From Glycomyces artemisiae (GTDB lineage: Bacteria > Actinomycetota > Actinomycetes > Mycobacteriales > Micromonosporaceae), in NCBI RefSeq assembly GCF_003002955.1, contig NZ_PVTJ01000015.1, positions 1 through 64,000 on the forward strand: a stretch of DNA of 64,000 nucleotides, given 5' to 3'. This document shows, in pieces, positions 25,843 through 34,411 of the stretch. Made by a program: the position numbers and the translations under genes. Below the pieces are notes generated by a model. The model was given only the letters and a program-made list of their open reading frames with translations. It made no database searches and was not told the DNA's origin. Position 1 is the first letter of the stretch. Every line of letters begins with the position of its first letter.

Positions 25843-27429
25843 ATGCCACAGATGCGCTCCCGCCGCGAGCAGGTGGACGCACACAAGTTCATCACCTCGC
25901 GGATGAACCAGGCGCTGGTGCTGGCGAACCCCGACTCGGTGGAGCGGCCGCTGCGGCGCATCGGCGTCTCGATCTTCGCGTCGGTCATGGTGCTGGCGCT
26001 CGTCTTCGGCGGCTTCGCGATCGCGACGCTGTTCGGCAAGGGCAACGACCTGCCCGAGTTCAACCACATCATCCAGGTCAAGGGCACGTCCGCGATCTAC
26101 GTCTACACGACCGCGGACGGCCAGGACCCGTCGGAGACCAACCCCGCGAAGCTCTGGCCGGTCACGAACTTCACGTCGGCGCTGCTGCTGCTCAAGCCCT
26201 ACCAGGGCGACCCGCCGGTGCAGACGCTGAAGCCCACGTCGCTCAAGGACATCCCGCGCGGGTTCATGGTCGGGATCGACAACGTCCCGGCCCAGCCCCC
26301 GGCCGTGGAGGAGCTCCTCCAGGACCAGGACTGGAACGCGTGCTCGATGCCGCGCGAGATCGGCAGCACCGAGACGCACCAGCTCACGCAGCTGGTCATC
26401 CAGGACATGGAGGCGCCCACGTCGTGGCTCGGCGACGAGCAGTGGGTGCTGGCCAAGGTCGCCGAGGACGCCGAGGAAGGCGAGGAGCGGTACTACCTGC
26501 TGTGGAACGACCGCAGCTACCCGATCAACGACATCGGAGTGCTGAACTCGCTGGGCCTGAACGCGAACCAGGCCGTGCCGGTCAACGAGAACGTGATGAA
26601 CACGATCCTTCCGGGCTCGGCCCTGGAAGTCCTGCCGGAGCCGTACTTCACGCAGCCCTCCGAGGAGGGCGTCCAGTCCGAGAGCGGCGCCACGATCGCC
26701 TACGGCCAGCCGCTGGAGATCGCGGGCGCGTTCTACACGCTGCTCAAGACCAGCGACCAGGGCGACGAGTTCGCGCCGATCACCGAGGTCCAGAAGGACC
26801 TGCTCCAGGCGAAGTACAACACCCCGGTGACGGTGAGCCCGACGGTGCGCGACTCGATCGGCGCGCAGGCGACCTTCGGCGACGCGCTCTTCCCGACCAC
26901 GGTCCTCAGCGACGCGGTGTGGGCCCCCGAGGGCTCCCGCCCGGCGCTGTGCGCGACGTACGACCCGACCGACCAGGAAGAGGGCCAGACCGATATCCGG
27001 ATCGGCCTGTACGACTCGGCGCCGAAGACGCTGACGGACGCGGCGGAGTCGGTCGAGTTCACCGAGGACGGCGACATCCACTCCAGCGTCGAGAACCTGG
27101 CCGCGCAGACGGTCCTGGCGCCGGGGCGCGCGGTGCTCGCGGACTCGCGCACGAACGGGGGCGCGACGGTGAAGAGCAACACGTACCTGATCGACAGCCT
27201 CGGGTTCCAGTTCGGGATCGTCGACGAGGGCCAGACCGACTCGACGCAGGCCCTCCTGGGGTACGGCGACGTGGCGTCCGTGTCGGTGCCAGACGAGATG
27301 ATCAAGATGATCCCGCGGGGCGCCGACCTGAGCCCGTTCGAGGCCCGCAAGCAGCTGGTGATCGACGACAGCACCGTGTCGCGCTACGAGACCGAGGAGG
27401 AGTCCCCCGCCGAGGGCGAGGGGGGCTGA
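25843..27429 (+). CDS. eccB: Type VII secretion core protein EccB
   Basis: A 528-residue EccB. The N-terminus (MPQMRSRREQVDAHKFITSRM) is the family hallmark. A single membrane helix lies at about 40-65, followed by a large periplasmic/extracellular domain of repeats in a propeller-like arrangement. Two cysteines (NACSMPRE and ALCATYDP) fit the conserved EccB disulphide. Start ATG 25843 has GAGAGG upstream. It ends at the terminator at 27448. With EccC, EccD and EccE it completes the membrane core. Confidence 0.95.
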   Translation: MPQMRSRREQVDAHKFITSRMNQALVLANPDSVERPLRRIGVSIFASVMVLALVFGGFAIATLFGKGNDLPEFNHIIQVKGTSAIYVYTTADGQDPSETNPAKLWPVTNFTSALLLLKPYQGDPPVQTLKPTSLKDIPRGFMVGIDNVPAQPPAVEELLQDQDWNACSMPREIGSTETHQLTQLVIQDMEAPTSWLGDEQWVLAKVAEDAEEGEERYYLLWNDRSYPINDIGVLNSLGLNANQAVPVNENVMNTILPGSALEVLPEPYFTQPSEEGVQSESGATIAYGQPLEIAGAFYTLLKTSDQGDEFAPITEVQKDLLQAKYNTPVTVSPTVRDSIGAQATFGDALFPTTVLSDAVWAPEGSRPALCATYDPTDQEEGQTDIRIGLYDSAPKTLTDAAESVEFTEDGDIHSSVENLAAQTVLAPGRAVLADSRTNGGATVKSNTYLIDSLGFQFGIVDEGQTDSTQALLGYGDVASVSVPDEMIKMIPRGADLSPFEARKQLVIDDSTVSRYETEEESPAEGEGG

Positions 27430-27447
27430 CGCATCGTGCACGCCTGT

Positions 27448-27490
27448 GCCGCCGGGGGCCTTCGGGTTCCCGGCGGCTTTGGCGTTTTCT
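27448..27490 (+). terminator. Terminator of eccD-eccB
   Basis: A 9-bp perfect stem (27448-27456 with 27469-27477) has a 12-nt loop containing a TTCG-type inner hairpin. It is followed by TTTGGCGTTTT. It starts 19 nt past the eccB stop. Confidence 0.75.
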
Positions 27491-27558
27491 GGGGATTCAG
27501 GGAGGGTCCGCACGTGTTAGCCTGGCGCGACACACTCCCGACAAAACGAGGAACCGTC

Positions 27559-28413
27559 ATGTCCTACCCGCCGCAGCCGGGGTTCGACCCGAATCAGCAA
27601 CCTCCGTACGGCCAGCAGCCCGGGTACGGTCAGCAGCCGGGATACGGGCAGCAGCCCCAGCAGCCCGGGTACGGCTCCCAGCCGCAGCAGCCTGGTTACG
27701 GCCAGCAGCCCGGCTATGGGCAGCAGCCGGGGTACGGCCAGCAGCCGCAGCAGCCCGGATACGGCGCTCAGCCCGGGTACGGGCAGCAACCTCCGGGATA
27801 CGGCCAGCAGCCCGGCTACGGCGCGCTGCCGCCCGCGCCGAAGTCGAAGACCCCGCTGATCCTCGGGATCGGCGGCGGCGCGGTCGTGCTGATCATCGCG
27901 ATCGTCCTGCTCGTGCTGAAGCCGTGGGGTGGCGGCTCGGGCGATGCGCCCTCGGCCGGGGACTCCCCCGAGGTCGTGGCCGAGAACTTCCTCCAGACCA
28001 TGGAGGCGCTGTTCACCGCCGCCGCGGCCTCCGACGCGGACGCCGCGGCCGGGGTGGTCGAGGACCTGCGCGCCTTCGTGTGCGCCGATGCCCAGCCCGC
28101 GATCGACGAGCTGTCGACCACGATCGAGTCGGGCTTCGACCCGAGCCAGTACGAGTCGATGGGCGTGGAGACGCCGCCGGAGGTCGACCCGAACTTCTCG
28201 TACGAGGTCACCGGTTCGAGCGAGGAGGGCGACACCGCCACGGTCGACTTCTCGATGAGCTACACGTACGCGTTCCCCGAGTACGACGACGACTTCAACT
28301 TCACCGGCTGGTCCGAGGAGACCTACGACGGCTCCGAGTCCGTCGAGATGGCGAAGGAAGAGGGCGTCTGGAAGATCTGCGACCAGTCCATGATGGACAT
28401 GGGCGGCGAGTAG
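27559..28413 (+). CDS. PGYGQQ-repeat membrane protein with extracellular domain
   Basis: A 284-residue protein. Residues 1-90 are repeats of PGYGQQ and QQPQQPGYG, a disordered Tyr/Gln-rich cytoplasmic tail. A membrane helix lies at about 97-118 ([20 protein letters not shown]), then an acidic extracellular domain of about 165 residues. Two cysteines (AFVCADAQ and WKICDQS) could pair. GAGGAA (27548-27553) precedes the ATG at 27559. The domain resembles DUF4878-like or other lumazine-like stress folds seen after such tails, but I cannot assign it. Its place after eccB suggests, but does not show, a link to secretion. Similar tails occur in the proteins at 5387 and 14476. Confidence 0.72.
   Translation: MSYPPQPGFDPNQQPPYGQQPGYGQQPGYGQQPQQPGYGSQPQQPGYGQQPGYGQQPGYGQQPQQPGYGAQPGYGQQPPGYGQQPGYGALPPAPKSKTPLILGIGGGAVVLIIAIVLLVLKPWGGGSGDAPSAGDSPEVVAENFLQTMEALFTAAAASDADAAAGVVEDLRAFVCADAQPAIDELSTTIESGFDPSQYESMGVETPPEVDPNFSYEVTGSSEEGDTATVDFSMSYTYAFPEYDDDFNFTGWSEETYDGSESVEMAKEEGVWKICDQSMMDMGGE
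27600..27826 (+). repeat. In-frame PGYGQQ coding repeats
   Basis: About twelve copies of an 18-bp-like unit coding for PGYGQQ, interspersed with QQPQ units. Synonymous changes are spread among units. This is a protein repeat, not a CRISPR array: there are no constant repeats with unique spacers. Confidence 0.85.
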
Positions 28414-28419
28414 CCCGAA

Positions 28420-28466
28420 GACGCGCGAAGGCCCCGGCTCGGTTCGAGCCGGGGCCTTCGCGCGTC
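28420..28466. terminator. Bidirectional terminator hairpin
   Basis: A perfect 21-bp stem (28420-28440 with 28446-28466) with a 5-nt loop lies between convergent genes ending at 28413 (+) and 28473 (-). It marks the right end of the type VII locus. Confidence 0.9.
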
Positions 28467-28472
28467 GGCGCC

Positions 28473-29273
28473 TCAGACGAGGGCGTCCAGCAGCGGGTAG
28501 TAGCCGTCGCGCTGGCCGGCGGCGTTGGGGTGGTAGGACTCGCCGATCGGGTAGGAGATCCCGTTGAGCCACTCGGTGTCGTCGCAGACGGCGTGGCCGT
28601 CGAAGGCGTCGCGCACGTCGATGTAGTCGAAGCCGTGGCTCGCGGCGACCTGGCCGGTGGTGGTGGCGAGGAGGTCGGCGGCGGCGTTGAGCTGGGACTG
28701 CTCGCCGGGGCTGATGCGGGTGATGGCGTTGCACTCCTCGCCGTTGAACAGGCGCGGGTAGCCGAGGACGACGACCTGCGCGTTCGGCGCGGCCGACTCG
28801 ATGGCGTCGTAGACGGCGTGGAGCTTGGCGGGGAGCTGGTCGCGGATGAACGCCTCCGCGTCGTCGATCTCCTCGTCGCAGGTCCACGGGTACGGGTAGG
28901 CGCACTGCTGGACCACTCCGGCCCAGCCGGTGTCGTTGCCGCCCACGGTGATCGTCACCAGGTCGGTCGAAGCGGAGAGCGAGCCGAGCTGCTTGGAGAG
29001 GACGTCGCCGGTCTTCGCGCCCGAGCAGGCGGCGAACTCCAGGTCGGCGCCCGCGGCGTCGGCGAAGAGCGACGGGTAGGCGGACTCGGAGCGGGAGCAC
29101 CCGCTCCCGTCGTCGATGTACGAGCGGGTGCCCACGCCGGAGGCGTAGGAGTCCCCGAGGGCGACGTACTCGATGGTCTGGGCCTGGGCGGCGCCGCTGG
29201 TCAGCGCCAGGAGCGACACGACGGCGACAGCGCACGCTGCCGCCATTGTGGAGATTCGCCGGGGGAGGGACAT
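28473..29273 (-). CDS. Secreted SGNH/GDSL hydrolase (lipase/esterase-like)
   Basis: A 266-residue secreted hydrolase. A signal peptide (about 1-32, ending AAQAQT) is followed by block I GDSYASG with nucleophile Ser42, block III GGNDTG and a late ESYHPN block with the catalytic histidine. Six or more cysteines suggest three disulphides, as in Streptomyces secreted lipases of this family. The reaction is probably ester hydrolysis of lipids or acylated glycans outside the cell. Start ATG 29273. It stands alone between the terminator and the GntR gene. Confidence 0.9.
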   Translation of the reverse strand: MSLPRRISTMAAACAVAVVSLLALTSGAAQAQTIEYVALGDSYASGVGTRSYIDDGSGCSRSESAYPSLFADAAGADLEFAACSGAKTGDVLSKQLGSLSASTDLVTITVGGNDTGWAGVVQQCAYPYPWTCDEEIDDAEAFIRDQLPAKLHAVYDAIESAAPNAQVVVLGYPRLFNGEECNAITRISPGEQSQLNAAADLLATTTGQVAASHGFDYIDVRDAFDGHAVCDDTEWLNGISYPIGESYHPNAAGQRDGYYPLLDALV

Positions 29274-29406
29274 TATGGGCTCCGTCTCGAATTTTGTCCG
29301 AACTGGGAGCTTTAGTTATATCGGCTGCACCGACCGCAGTCCAGCAACGGAACATGCCAAGTCGGGAAATTTACTTCGTTCGATACCCCGTGGGCGGCAG
29401 GGGTTT

Positions 29407-30210
29407 TCAGAGCCCTTCGGGGAGGTCGAGGCGGTCCAGCGGCTGCGGCTCGTCGGGGGTCTCGGCGAGCAGGCGGTCCGCTTCGTCCTCTTTGGCGTCC
29501 TCGGGTTCGGCGAGGAGCCGCCGGACCTCGGCTTCGAGGTGGGCGCGCATGAGGATGCCGAAGCGCTCGCCGTCGTCGGCGGCGAGAGCCTCGACGAACG
29601 CGACGTGCTCGGGGACGAGGTCGCGGTGGACCTCGAAGTGCTCGAACATCGAGAAGGTGCACAGGCGCGTCTCGATGAGGAGCGTGCCGAGCATCCGCGC
29701 GAGGCGCAGCGACCCGCCCCACCCGGCGAGGACCCGGTGGAAGTCGAGGTAGGCGTCGCCGAGGGCGCGGGCGTCGTCCTTGCGCAGGGCCCGCTGCATG
29801 CGCTTGACCTCGGCGCCGAGCTCGGCGAGGACGGTGCGGCGGTCGGCGGCGGCGAGGGTGAGGATGCGCCGGCCCAGCTCGGGCTCGATGGTGGCGCGGA
29901 GCCAGTGGATGTCGCGCACGTCCTCGGGCGTCATGGTCTTGACGGCGAGGCCGCGGCGGCGCGGGATGACGAGGAGCCCTTCGGCGGTGAGGCGCTGCAT
30001 GGCCTCGCGCAGGGGCCCGCGGCTGACGCCCAGCTGGTAGGCGAGCTCGGCCTCGCCGAGGACGGTGCCGGGCGGGAGCGAGCCGTCGACGACCGCTTCG
30101 CGGAGCCGCTCGGCGATGAGGTCCACCGTCGAGGTGCGGCGCACGGGGGCGAGCCGCCCTACCTTGCGGTTGCCTTCGAGGCCGCTCAATCCGCTGCTGC
30201 GAGTCGCCAC
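29407..30210 (-). CDS. GntR-family (FadR/FCD) transcriptional regulator
   Basis: A 267-residue regulator. A winged helix-turn-helix (about 27-95: DLIAERLREAVVDGSLPPG, then YQLGVSRGPLREAM) is followed by an all-helical FCD ligand-binding domain with conserved metal-site histidines (FHRVL, HFEVHRDL). GTG 30210 is chosen over an upstream ATG at 30270 because GAGGGG lies at about 11 nt. It is divergent from the ABC importer genes, and a TNGTNNACNA operator lies between them, so it probably represses the importer until an inducer (perhaps a substrate metabolite) binds. The long acidic C-terminal tail (about 30 residues) is unusual. Confidence 0.9.
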   Translation of the reverse strand: MATRSSGLSGLEGNRKVGRLAPVRRTSTVDLIAERLREAVVDGSLPPGTVLGEAELAYQLGVSRGPLREAMQRLTAEGLLVIPRRRGLAVKTMTPEDVRDIHWLRATIEPELGRRILTLAAADRRTVLAELGAEVKRMQRALRKDDARALGDAYLDFHRVLAGWGGSLRLARMLGTLLIETRLCTFSMFEHFEVHRDLVPEHVAFVEALAADDGERFGILMRAHLEAEVRRLLAEPEDAKEDEADRLLAETPDEPQPLDRLDLPEGL

Positions 30211-30352
30211 GTGTGTCCGATTCCCCTCTGTCTCTTCTGGGCAGCATCTTACTGCCGACCCGTACACCACGTTCCGCGTCGTGCCCCGGTTGCGGGTCCG
30301 GCGGGGATGTCGCGCGGGCCGCTCCGGATTGCTTGCGCTTTCGTTATCGAAC

Positions 30353-30375
30353 GTCGATAATCAGATTGTCGACAA
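30353..30375. promoter_or_regulatory. FadR-type GntR operator in the ehu promoter
   Basis: GTCGATAAT CAG ATTGTCGAC (30353-30373) is a palindrome with one mismatch. Overlapping it, TTGTCGACAA (30366-30375) is a perfect 10-bp palindrome that matches the TNGTNNACNA consensus of FCD-type GntR regulators. It sits between the regulator gene and its likely target, just upstream of a -10, so binding would block RNA polymerase. Confidence 0.6.
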
Positions 30376-30378
30376 ACT

Positions 30379-30384
30379 TACAAT
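30379..30384 (+). promoter_or_regulatory. -10 element of the ehu operon
   Basis: TACAAT at 30379-30384 differs from TATAAT at one base. No strong -35 is visible 16-18 nt upstream, where GATAAT of the operator lies. The transcript would have a leader of about 45 nt with AGGAGG at 30422-30427. Confidence 0.55.
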
Positions 30385-30435
30385 AGAACGTTAGGGTCGG
30401 CAAGACACCCGAGTCCGACTCAGGAGGCGACCAAC

Positions 30436-31338
30436 GTGTCGAACGAATTGCATCTGAACCGCCGTCATCTGCTCCTCGGCAGCTCAGCGGGGGCGGCCGC
30501 CCTCGCGCTGGGCGCCTGCTCGCGGACGGACGGCGGCGGTGACGGAGGACTGCTCGGCGAGGCGCAGGACGGCGGCACCATCCGCGTGGCCTACGCCGAC
30601 GAGGCCCCCTACGCGTACACCGGCGACGACGGCGCCGTCACCGGCCAGTCGGTGGACACCCAGGTCTACCTGCTGGACCAGCTGGGCATCAAGGCCGACC
30701 AGATCGAGTGGAAGCTCACCGAGTGGGACTCGCTCATCACCGGCCTGGGCACCAACCACGACATGGTCATCGCCGGCATGTACATCACCCCCGAGCGGTG
30801 CGAGGCCGTGGCGTTCGCGAACCCCGACTACGTGATGCCCGACGCGCTCATGACCATGGCCGGGAACCCCGGCGGGTACACCGACTTCAACACGATGGCC
30901 GAGGGCGACGGCGTCATCGGCGTCATGAACGGCACCAGCGAGCACGAGATCGCCGACAAGACCTTCGGCGAAGACCGCATCAACGTGCAGGCCAACCTCG
31001 ACTCGCTCATCCTCGAACTCAAGGCCGGCCGCTGCGACGCCATCGCGCTCACCAGCGCGAACCTGCGCCTCGCCGCCGAGTCCGACCCCGAGGTCGAGGT
31101 CTCCGAGGGCTTCTGGCTCATCGACCCCGACACCGGCGAGGACATCATCGGCGCCGGCGCGGCCGTGTTCCAGCCCTCCGACTCCGACTTCCGCGACGCG
31201 GTCAACGAGGAGCTCGACAAGCTCCTCGCGGACGACGCGAAGTGGGAGGAGCTGACCAGCCCGTACGGCTTCACGCTCGACGAGAACCACCCCGAGGGCC
31301 TCACGGCCGAGGACCTCTGCCCGGACACCTACCAGTAG
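30436..31338 (+). CDS. ehuB: ABC importer substrate-binding lipoprotein, ectoine/hydroxyectoine (EhuB) type
   Basis: A 300-residue family-3 solute-binding protein. The signal carries a twin-arginine-like NRRHLLLG followed by lipobox LGAC (Cys about 29), so it is a lipoprotein possibly exported by Tat. The mature start (GGTIRVAYADEAPYAY) and DMVIAGMYITPERCEAVAF are typical of EhuB. It delivers ligand to the EhuC/EhuD permeases. Start GTG 30436 has AGGAGG at 8 nt. It opens a four-gene operon. The assignment to ectoines rests on overall resemblance and on the order B-C-D-A; polar amino acids remain possible. Confidence 0.78.
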   Translation: MSNELHLNRRHLLLGSSAGAAALALGACSRTDGGGDGGLLGEAQDGGTIRVAYADEAPYAYTGDDGAVTGQSVDTQVYLLDQLGIKADQIEWKLTEWDSLITGLGTNHDMVIAGMYITPERCEAVAFANPDYVMPDALMTMAGNPGGYTDFNTMAEGDGVIGVMNGTSEHEIADKTFGEDRINVQANLDSLILELKAGRCDAIALTSANLRLAAESDPEVEVSEGFWLIDPDTGEDIIGAGAAVFQPSDSDFRDAVNEELDKLLADDAKWEELTSPYGFTLDENHPEGLTAEDLCPDTYQ

Positions 31339-31350
31339 GAGGCGGGTCCA

Positions 31351-32073
31351 ATGGACTTCCAAGCGGTCATCGAATCACTCCCCCGATACGGAGAACCGCT
31401 CCTGGTCACCGTCGGCGTCACCGTGGCGTCGGCGGCGCTGGCCCTCGTGCTCGCGTTCGGCCTCGGGCTCATGACGGGCTCCAGGCACCTCGCGGTGCGC
31501 ACCCCGGCGCGCGTGTTCGTGGAGTTCTTCCGCGGCTCGTCAGTGGTGGTGCAGCTGTTCTGGTTCGCGTTCGCGATGCCGGTGGTGCTGGGCATCCAGT
31601 TCGACTACCTGATCGTCGCCGGGATCATCGCGCTCGGGTTCAACTACGGCGCCTACTCGTCGGAGGTGGTGCGCGGCGCCATCGCGGCGGTCCCCAAGGG
31701 CCAGCTCGAAGCTGCCACGGCCCTGAACCTCACCCCGCTCCAGAAGCTGCGGCTCGTGGTGCTCCCCCAGGCGTGGCCGGAGATGATCCCCTCGCTGTGC
31801 GCGTTCGCGATCATGCTGCTCAAGGCCTCGGCGCTGGTGTCGGTCATCGGCGTCCTCGACATCACCTGGCTGGCGGGGCTCCTCGGCAAGCAGCCGGGGC
31901 AGGACCGGCTGCTGCATTACGCGGTCGTCCTGGTCATCTACTTCGTGCTCGCCTGGCTCATCTGGACCGGGATGCGGGCGCTGGAGCGCCGCGCCAAGCG
32001 CGGGCTCGGCATCGAGGCGAAGGTGCAGAAGGGCCGCCTGGCCCCGGCCGTCGCGGCTGGAGGCGTCGACTGA
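31351..32073 (+). CDS. ehuC: ABC importer permease, EhuC type
   Basis: A 240-residue permease of the polar amino-acid/opine type (HisM/GlnP family). It has about five membrane helices. The EAA loop is AAVPKGQLEAATALNLTPLQ, the contact site for the ATPase. AGGAGG precedes ATG 31351. It overlaps ehuD in TGATG (stop 32071-32073, start 32073). It forms a heterodimer with EhuD in the membrane. Confidence 0.85.
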   Translation: MDFQAVIESLPRYGEPLLVTVGVTVASAALALVLAFGLGLMTGSRHLAVRTPARVFVEFFRGSSVVVQLFWFAFAMPVVLGIQFDYLIVAGIIALGFNYGAYSSEVVRGAIAAVPKGQLEAATALNLTPLQKLRLVVLPQAWPEMIPSLCAFAIMLLKASALVSVIGVLDITWLAGLLGKQPGQDRLLHYAVVLVIYFVLAWLIWTGMRALERRAKRGLGIEAKVQKGRLAPAVAAGGVD

Positions 32074-32744
32074 TGCAGACCGGTTGGAGCAACGAGACCC
32101 TCCGGGAGATCTTCCCGGCCATCTGGGACGGCTTCATCGTGGTCCTCCAGGTCACGCTCGTGGCCGGGATCATCGCGATCGTCGTGGGCCTGCTCGTCGC
32201 CATCGGCGAGCGGAACGGGCCGGCGTGGCTGCGCAGGCCGCTGTCGCTGGTCTTCCAGTTCATCCGCAACACCCCCCTGCTGGTGCAGGTGCTCATCGTC
32301 TGGACGGCGACGAGCCTCTACATCAACCCCGACTGGAGCGCCTTCGCCGTCGGCTCGACGGTGCTGGGCCTCCACTACGCGTCCTACACCTCGGAGTCCT
32401 ACCGGGCGGGGATCGACGCGATCCCCAAGGGCCAGTGGGAGGCGGCGACGGCGCTGAACCTCCCGTCCCACCGGGTGTGGGGCGCGATCGTCCTCCCGCA
32501 GATGGCGCGCCGCTCGGCGGCGGCCGTCGGCAACTGGATCATCGCCATGTTCAAAGAGGTGCCGACCCTGTTCATCATCGGCGTCATGGAGATGATCGCG
32601 GAGGCACGGGCCTTCCAGGGCCAGCACTACACCGGCGCCGTCGAGGGCTACACCCTCGCCGGGCTGCTGTTCCTCGCCGCCTCGTACCCGGTCGCGGTCG
32701 CGATGCGCAGATTGGAGAACCGTCTTGCCAAGTCCAACTTCTGA
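32073..32744 (+). CDS. ehuD: ABC importer permease, EhuD type
   Basis: A 223-residue permease homologous to the preceding one. The EAA loop is DAIPKGQWEAATALNLPSHR. The segment FIRNTPLLVQVLIVW is typical of amino-acid permeases. It shares one base with the ehuC stop and overlaps the ehuA start by 20 nt, so all are translationally coupled. Confidence 0.87.
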   Translation: MQTGWSNETLREIFPAIWDGFIVVLQVTLVAGIIAIVVGLLVAIGERNGPAWLRRPLSLVFQFIRNTPLLVQVLIVWTATSLYINPDWSAFAVGSTVLGLHYASYTSESYRAGIDAIPKGQWEAATALNLPSHRVWGAIVLPQMARRSAAAVGNWIIAMFKEVPTLFIIGVMEMIAEARAFQGQHYTGAVEGYTLAGLLFLAASYPVAVAMRRLENRLAKSNF

Positions 32745-33534
32745 ACCCATCATCGAGTTCGATCGCGTGGACAAGTCGTTCGGGGACTTGAAGGTCCTCG
32801 ACGAGCTGAGCTTCCGGGTCGACCCGGGCGAGCGCGTGACGCTCATCGGGCCCTCCGGGTCCGGGAAGACCACGATCCTGCGGCTGCTGATGACGCTGGA
32901 GACGGTGACGCCGAAAGCGGATCCGGAAGCCGACGGCGGCGTCGTGTGGGTCGAGGGCCGGCCCTACTCCCACATGGAGAAGAAGGGGAGGCTCGTCCCC
33001 GCGAACGAGAAGTGGCTGCGCCAGCGCCGCTCGCGCGTCGGGATGGTCTTCCAGCAGTTCAACCTGTTCCCGAACATGAAGGTGCTGCGCAACGTCACCG
33101 AGGCGCAGGTCCACGTCGCGGGCCGCTCCAAGGAGGAGGCCGAGGCCAAGGCCCTGTCCCTGCTCGACCTGGTGGGCCTGGCCGACAAGACCGGCGAGTA
33201 CCCCTCGCGCCTGTCGGGCGGCCAGCAGCAGCGCGTGGCGATCGCCCGCGCGCTCGCGATGGACCCCGACATCCTGCTGCTCGACGAGGTGACGAGCGCG
33301 CTCGACCCGGAGCTCGTCGCCGACGTGCTCGCGGTCCTGCGCGACGTCGCCGCGACCACGAGCATCACGATGCTGTGCGTGACCCACGAGATGGGCTTCG
33401 CGCGGGACGTCTCGGACCGCGTGATGATGTTCGACAGCGGCCGGATCGTCGAGCAGGGCCCGCCCGAGGCGATGTTCTCCGAGCCGCAAGAAGCGCGCAC
33501 TCAGGACTTCCTCAGAGCCGTTCTCGCGGAGTAG
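32725..33534 (+). CDS. ehuA: ABC importer ATP-binding protein, EhuA type
   Basis: A 269-residue ATPase. Walker A is GPSGSGKTT, the signature LSGGQQQRVA, Walker B ILLLDEVTSALD and the H-loop CVTHEMGF. An insert after Walker A (PKADPEADGGVVWVEGRPYS) is typical of EhuA-like proteins. The start is TTG 32725: GGAG at 32714-32717 lies 7 nt before it and there is no other good start in range. It drives import by the EhuCD permease. Confidence 0.88.
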   Translation: MPSPTSEPIIEFDRVDKSFGDLKVLDELSFRVDPGERVTLIGPSGSGKTTILRLLMTLETVTPKADPEADGGVVWVEGRPYSHMEKKGRLVPANEKWLRQRRSRVGMVFQQFNLFPNMKVLRNVTEAQVHVAGRSKEEAEAKALSLLDLVGLADKTGEYPSRLSGGQQQRVAIARALAMDPDILLLDEVTSALDPELVADVLAVLRDVAATTSITMLCVTHEMGFARDVSDRVMMFDSGRIVEQGPPEAMFSEPQEARTQDFLRAVLAE

Positions 33535-33581
33535 GCTTGGGATCTCCTCCATCCTTGGAGAGTGTTAGGGGTGTTCGAGGG

Positions 33582-33610
33582 GGGCGGTCATGAGGGGTTA
33601 TCGACCGCCC
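33582..33610 (+). terminator. Weak hairpin after the ehu operon
   Basis: An 8-bp stem (33582-33589 with 33603-33610) with a 13-nt loop lies 47 nt past the ehuA stop. It is followed by TCCTCATTCCTTTG. It could end the operon but is short. Confidence 0.4.
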
Positions 33611-33727
33611 TCCTCATTCCTTTGCCCGGACCGGGCGCCCTCTCGGCGGCGCGGCGCCCGCGGGGTGCGGGCGGGTGGCAGAATCAGTCTTCGTGTCAGC
33701 ACCTGATCCAGTCCGGGGGATGCGCGG

Positions 33728-34411
33728 ATGAACCTGTTCGGCCGGGGCGAGAACAACCTCCCCGAGGAGTCCATCGCGGTGATCGGCCTGGGCCGCTTCG
33801 GGTCCGCGGTCGCCGAGTCGCTCACCCGCCTGGGCCACGAGGTCCTCGCGATCGACGAGCGGCCCGAGATCGTCCAGCGCGCCTCCGAGACCCTCACGCA
33901 CGTCGTGCAGGCCGACTCCACCGAGTCGGCGGTCCTCGTGCAGCTGGGGATCGGCGAGTTCGACCATGTCGTGGTGGCGATCGGCACGGACATCGAGGCG
34001 AGCGTCCTCACCGTCCTGGCGTGCGAGGAGGCCGGGGTCCGCGAGATCTGGGCGAAGGCCATCAACGCCAAGCACGGCCAGATCCTGCACCGCACCGGCG
34101 CCCACCACGTCGTCTACCCCGAGTGGGCGATGGGCGAGCGGGTCGCGCACCTGGTGAGCGGGCGGATGCTCGACTTCATCGAGTTCGACGACGGCTTCGC
34201 GATCGTGAAGACCAAGGCGCCCACCGAGGCGGTGGGGAAGACCCTCGCCGAGTCGCGGCTGCGCTCGAAGTACGGGGTCACCGTCGTCGGCGTGAAGCAG
34301 CCCGACCGGGACTTCACGTACGCCACGCCCGAGACCGTGGTCTCCGAAGGGGACACCCTCATCGTCTCCGGCGCGACCACCAAGGTCGAGGCGTTCGCCT
34401 CCACCACATGA
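33728..34411 (+). CDS. ktrA: Potassium uptake regulatory RCK protein KtrA/TrkA
   Basis: A 227-residue cytosolic ring protein that gates KtrB. An RCK_N Rossmann domain with the nucleotide motif VIGLGRFGSAVAESL (about 17-31) and acidic DERP at the end of strand 2 is followed by an RCK_C (TrkA_C) domain from about 140. In known systems it binds ATP/ADP or NAD(H) and, in some, c-di-AMP. It overlaps ktrB by ATGA (34408-34411). Start ATG 33728. Confidence 0.93.
   Translation: MNLFGRGENNLPEESIAVIGLGRFGSAVAESLTRLGHEVLAIDERPEIVQRASETLTHVVQADSTESAVLVQLGIGEFDHVVVAIGTDIEASVLTVLACEEAGVREIWAKAINAKHGQILHRTGAHHVVYPEWAMGERVAHLVSGRMLDFIEFDDGFAIVKTKAPTEAVGKTLAESRLRSKYGVTVVGVKQPDRDFTYATPETVVSEGDTLIVSGATTKVEAFASTT

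Noticed and set aside
27600-27826. A possible CRISPR-like repeat array
   Set aside because: The repeats are in frame, encode PGYGQQ, have no unique spacers and vary synonymously. No cas genes are nearby.
30353-30375. A LexA-type SOS box
   Set aside because: It lacks the GAAC/GTTC core; TTGTCGACAA fits an FCD-type GntR site next to a GntR gene.
33535-33727. A c-di-AMP riboswitch upstream of ktrA
   Set aside because: I could not find the conserved helices; the 193 nt hold only a weak terminator hairpin.
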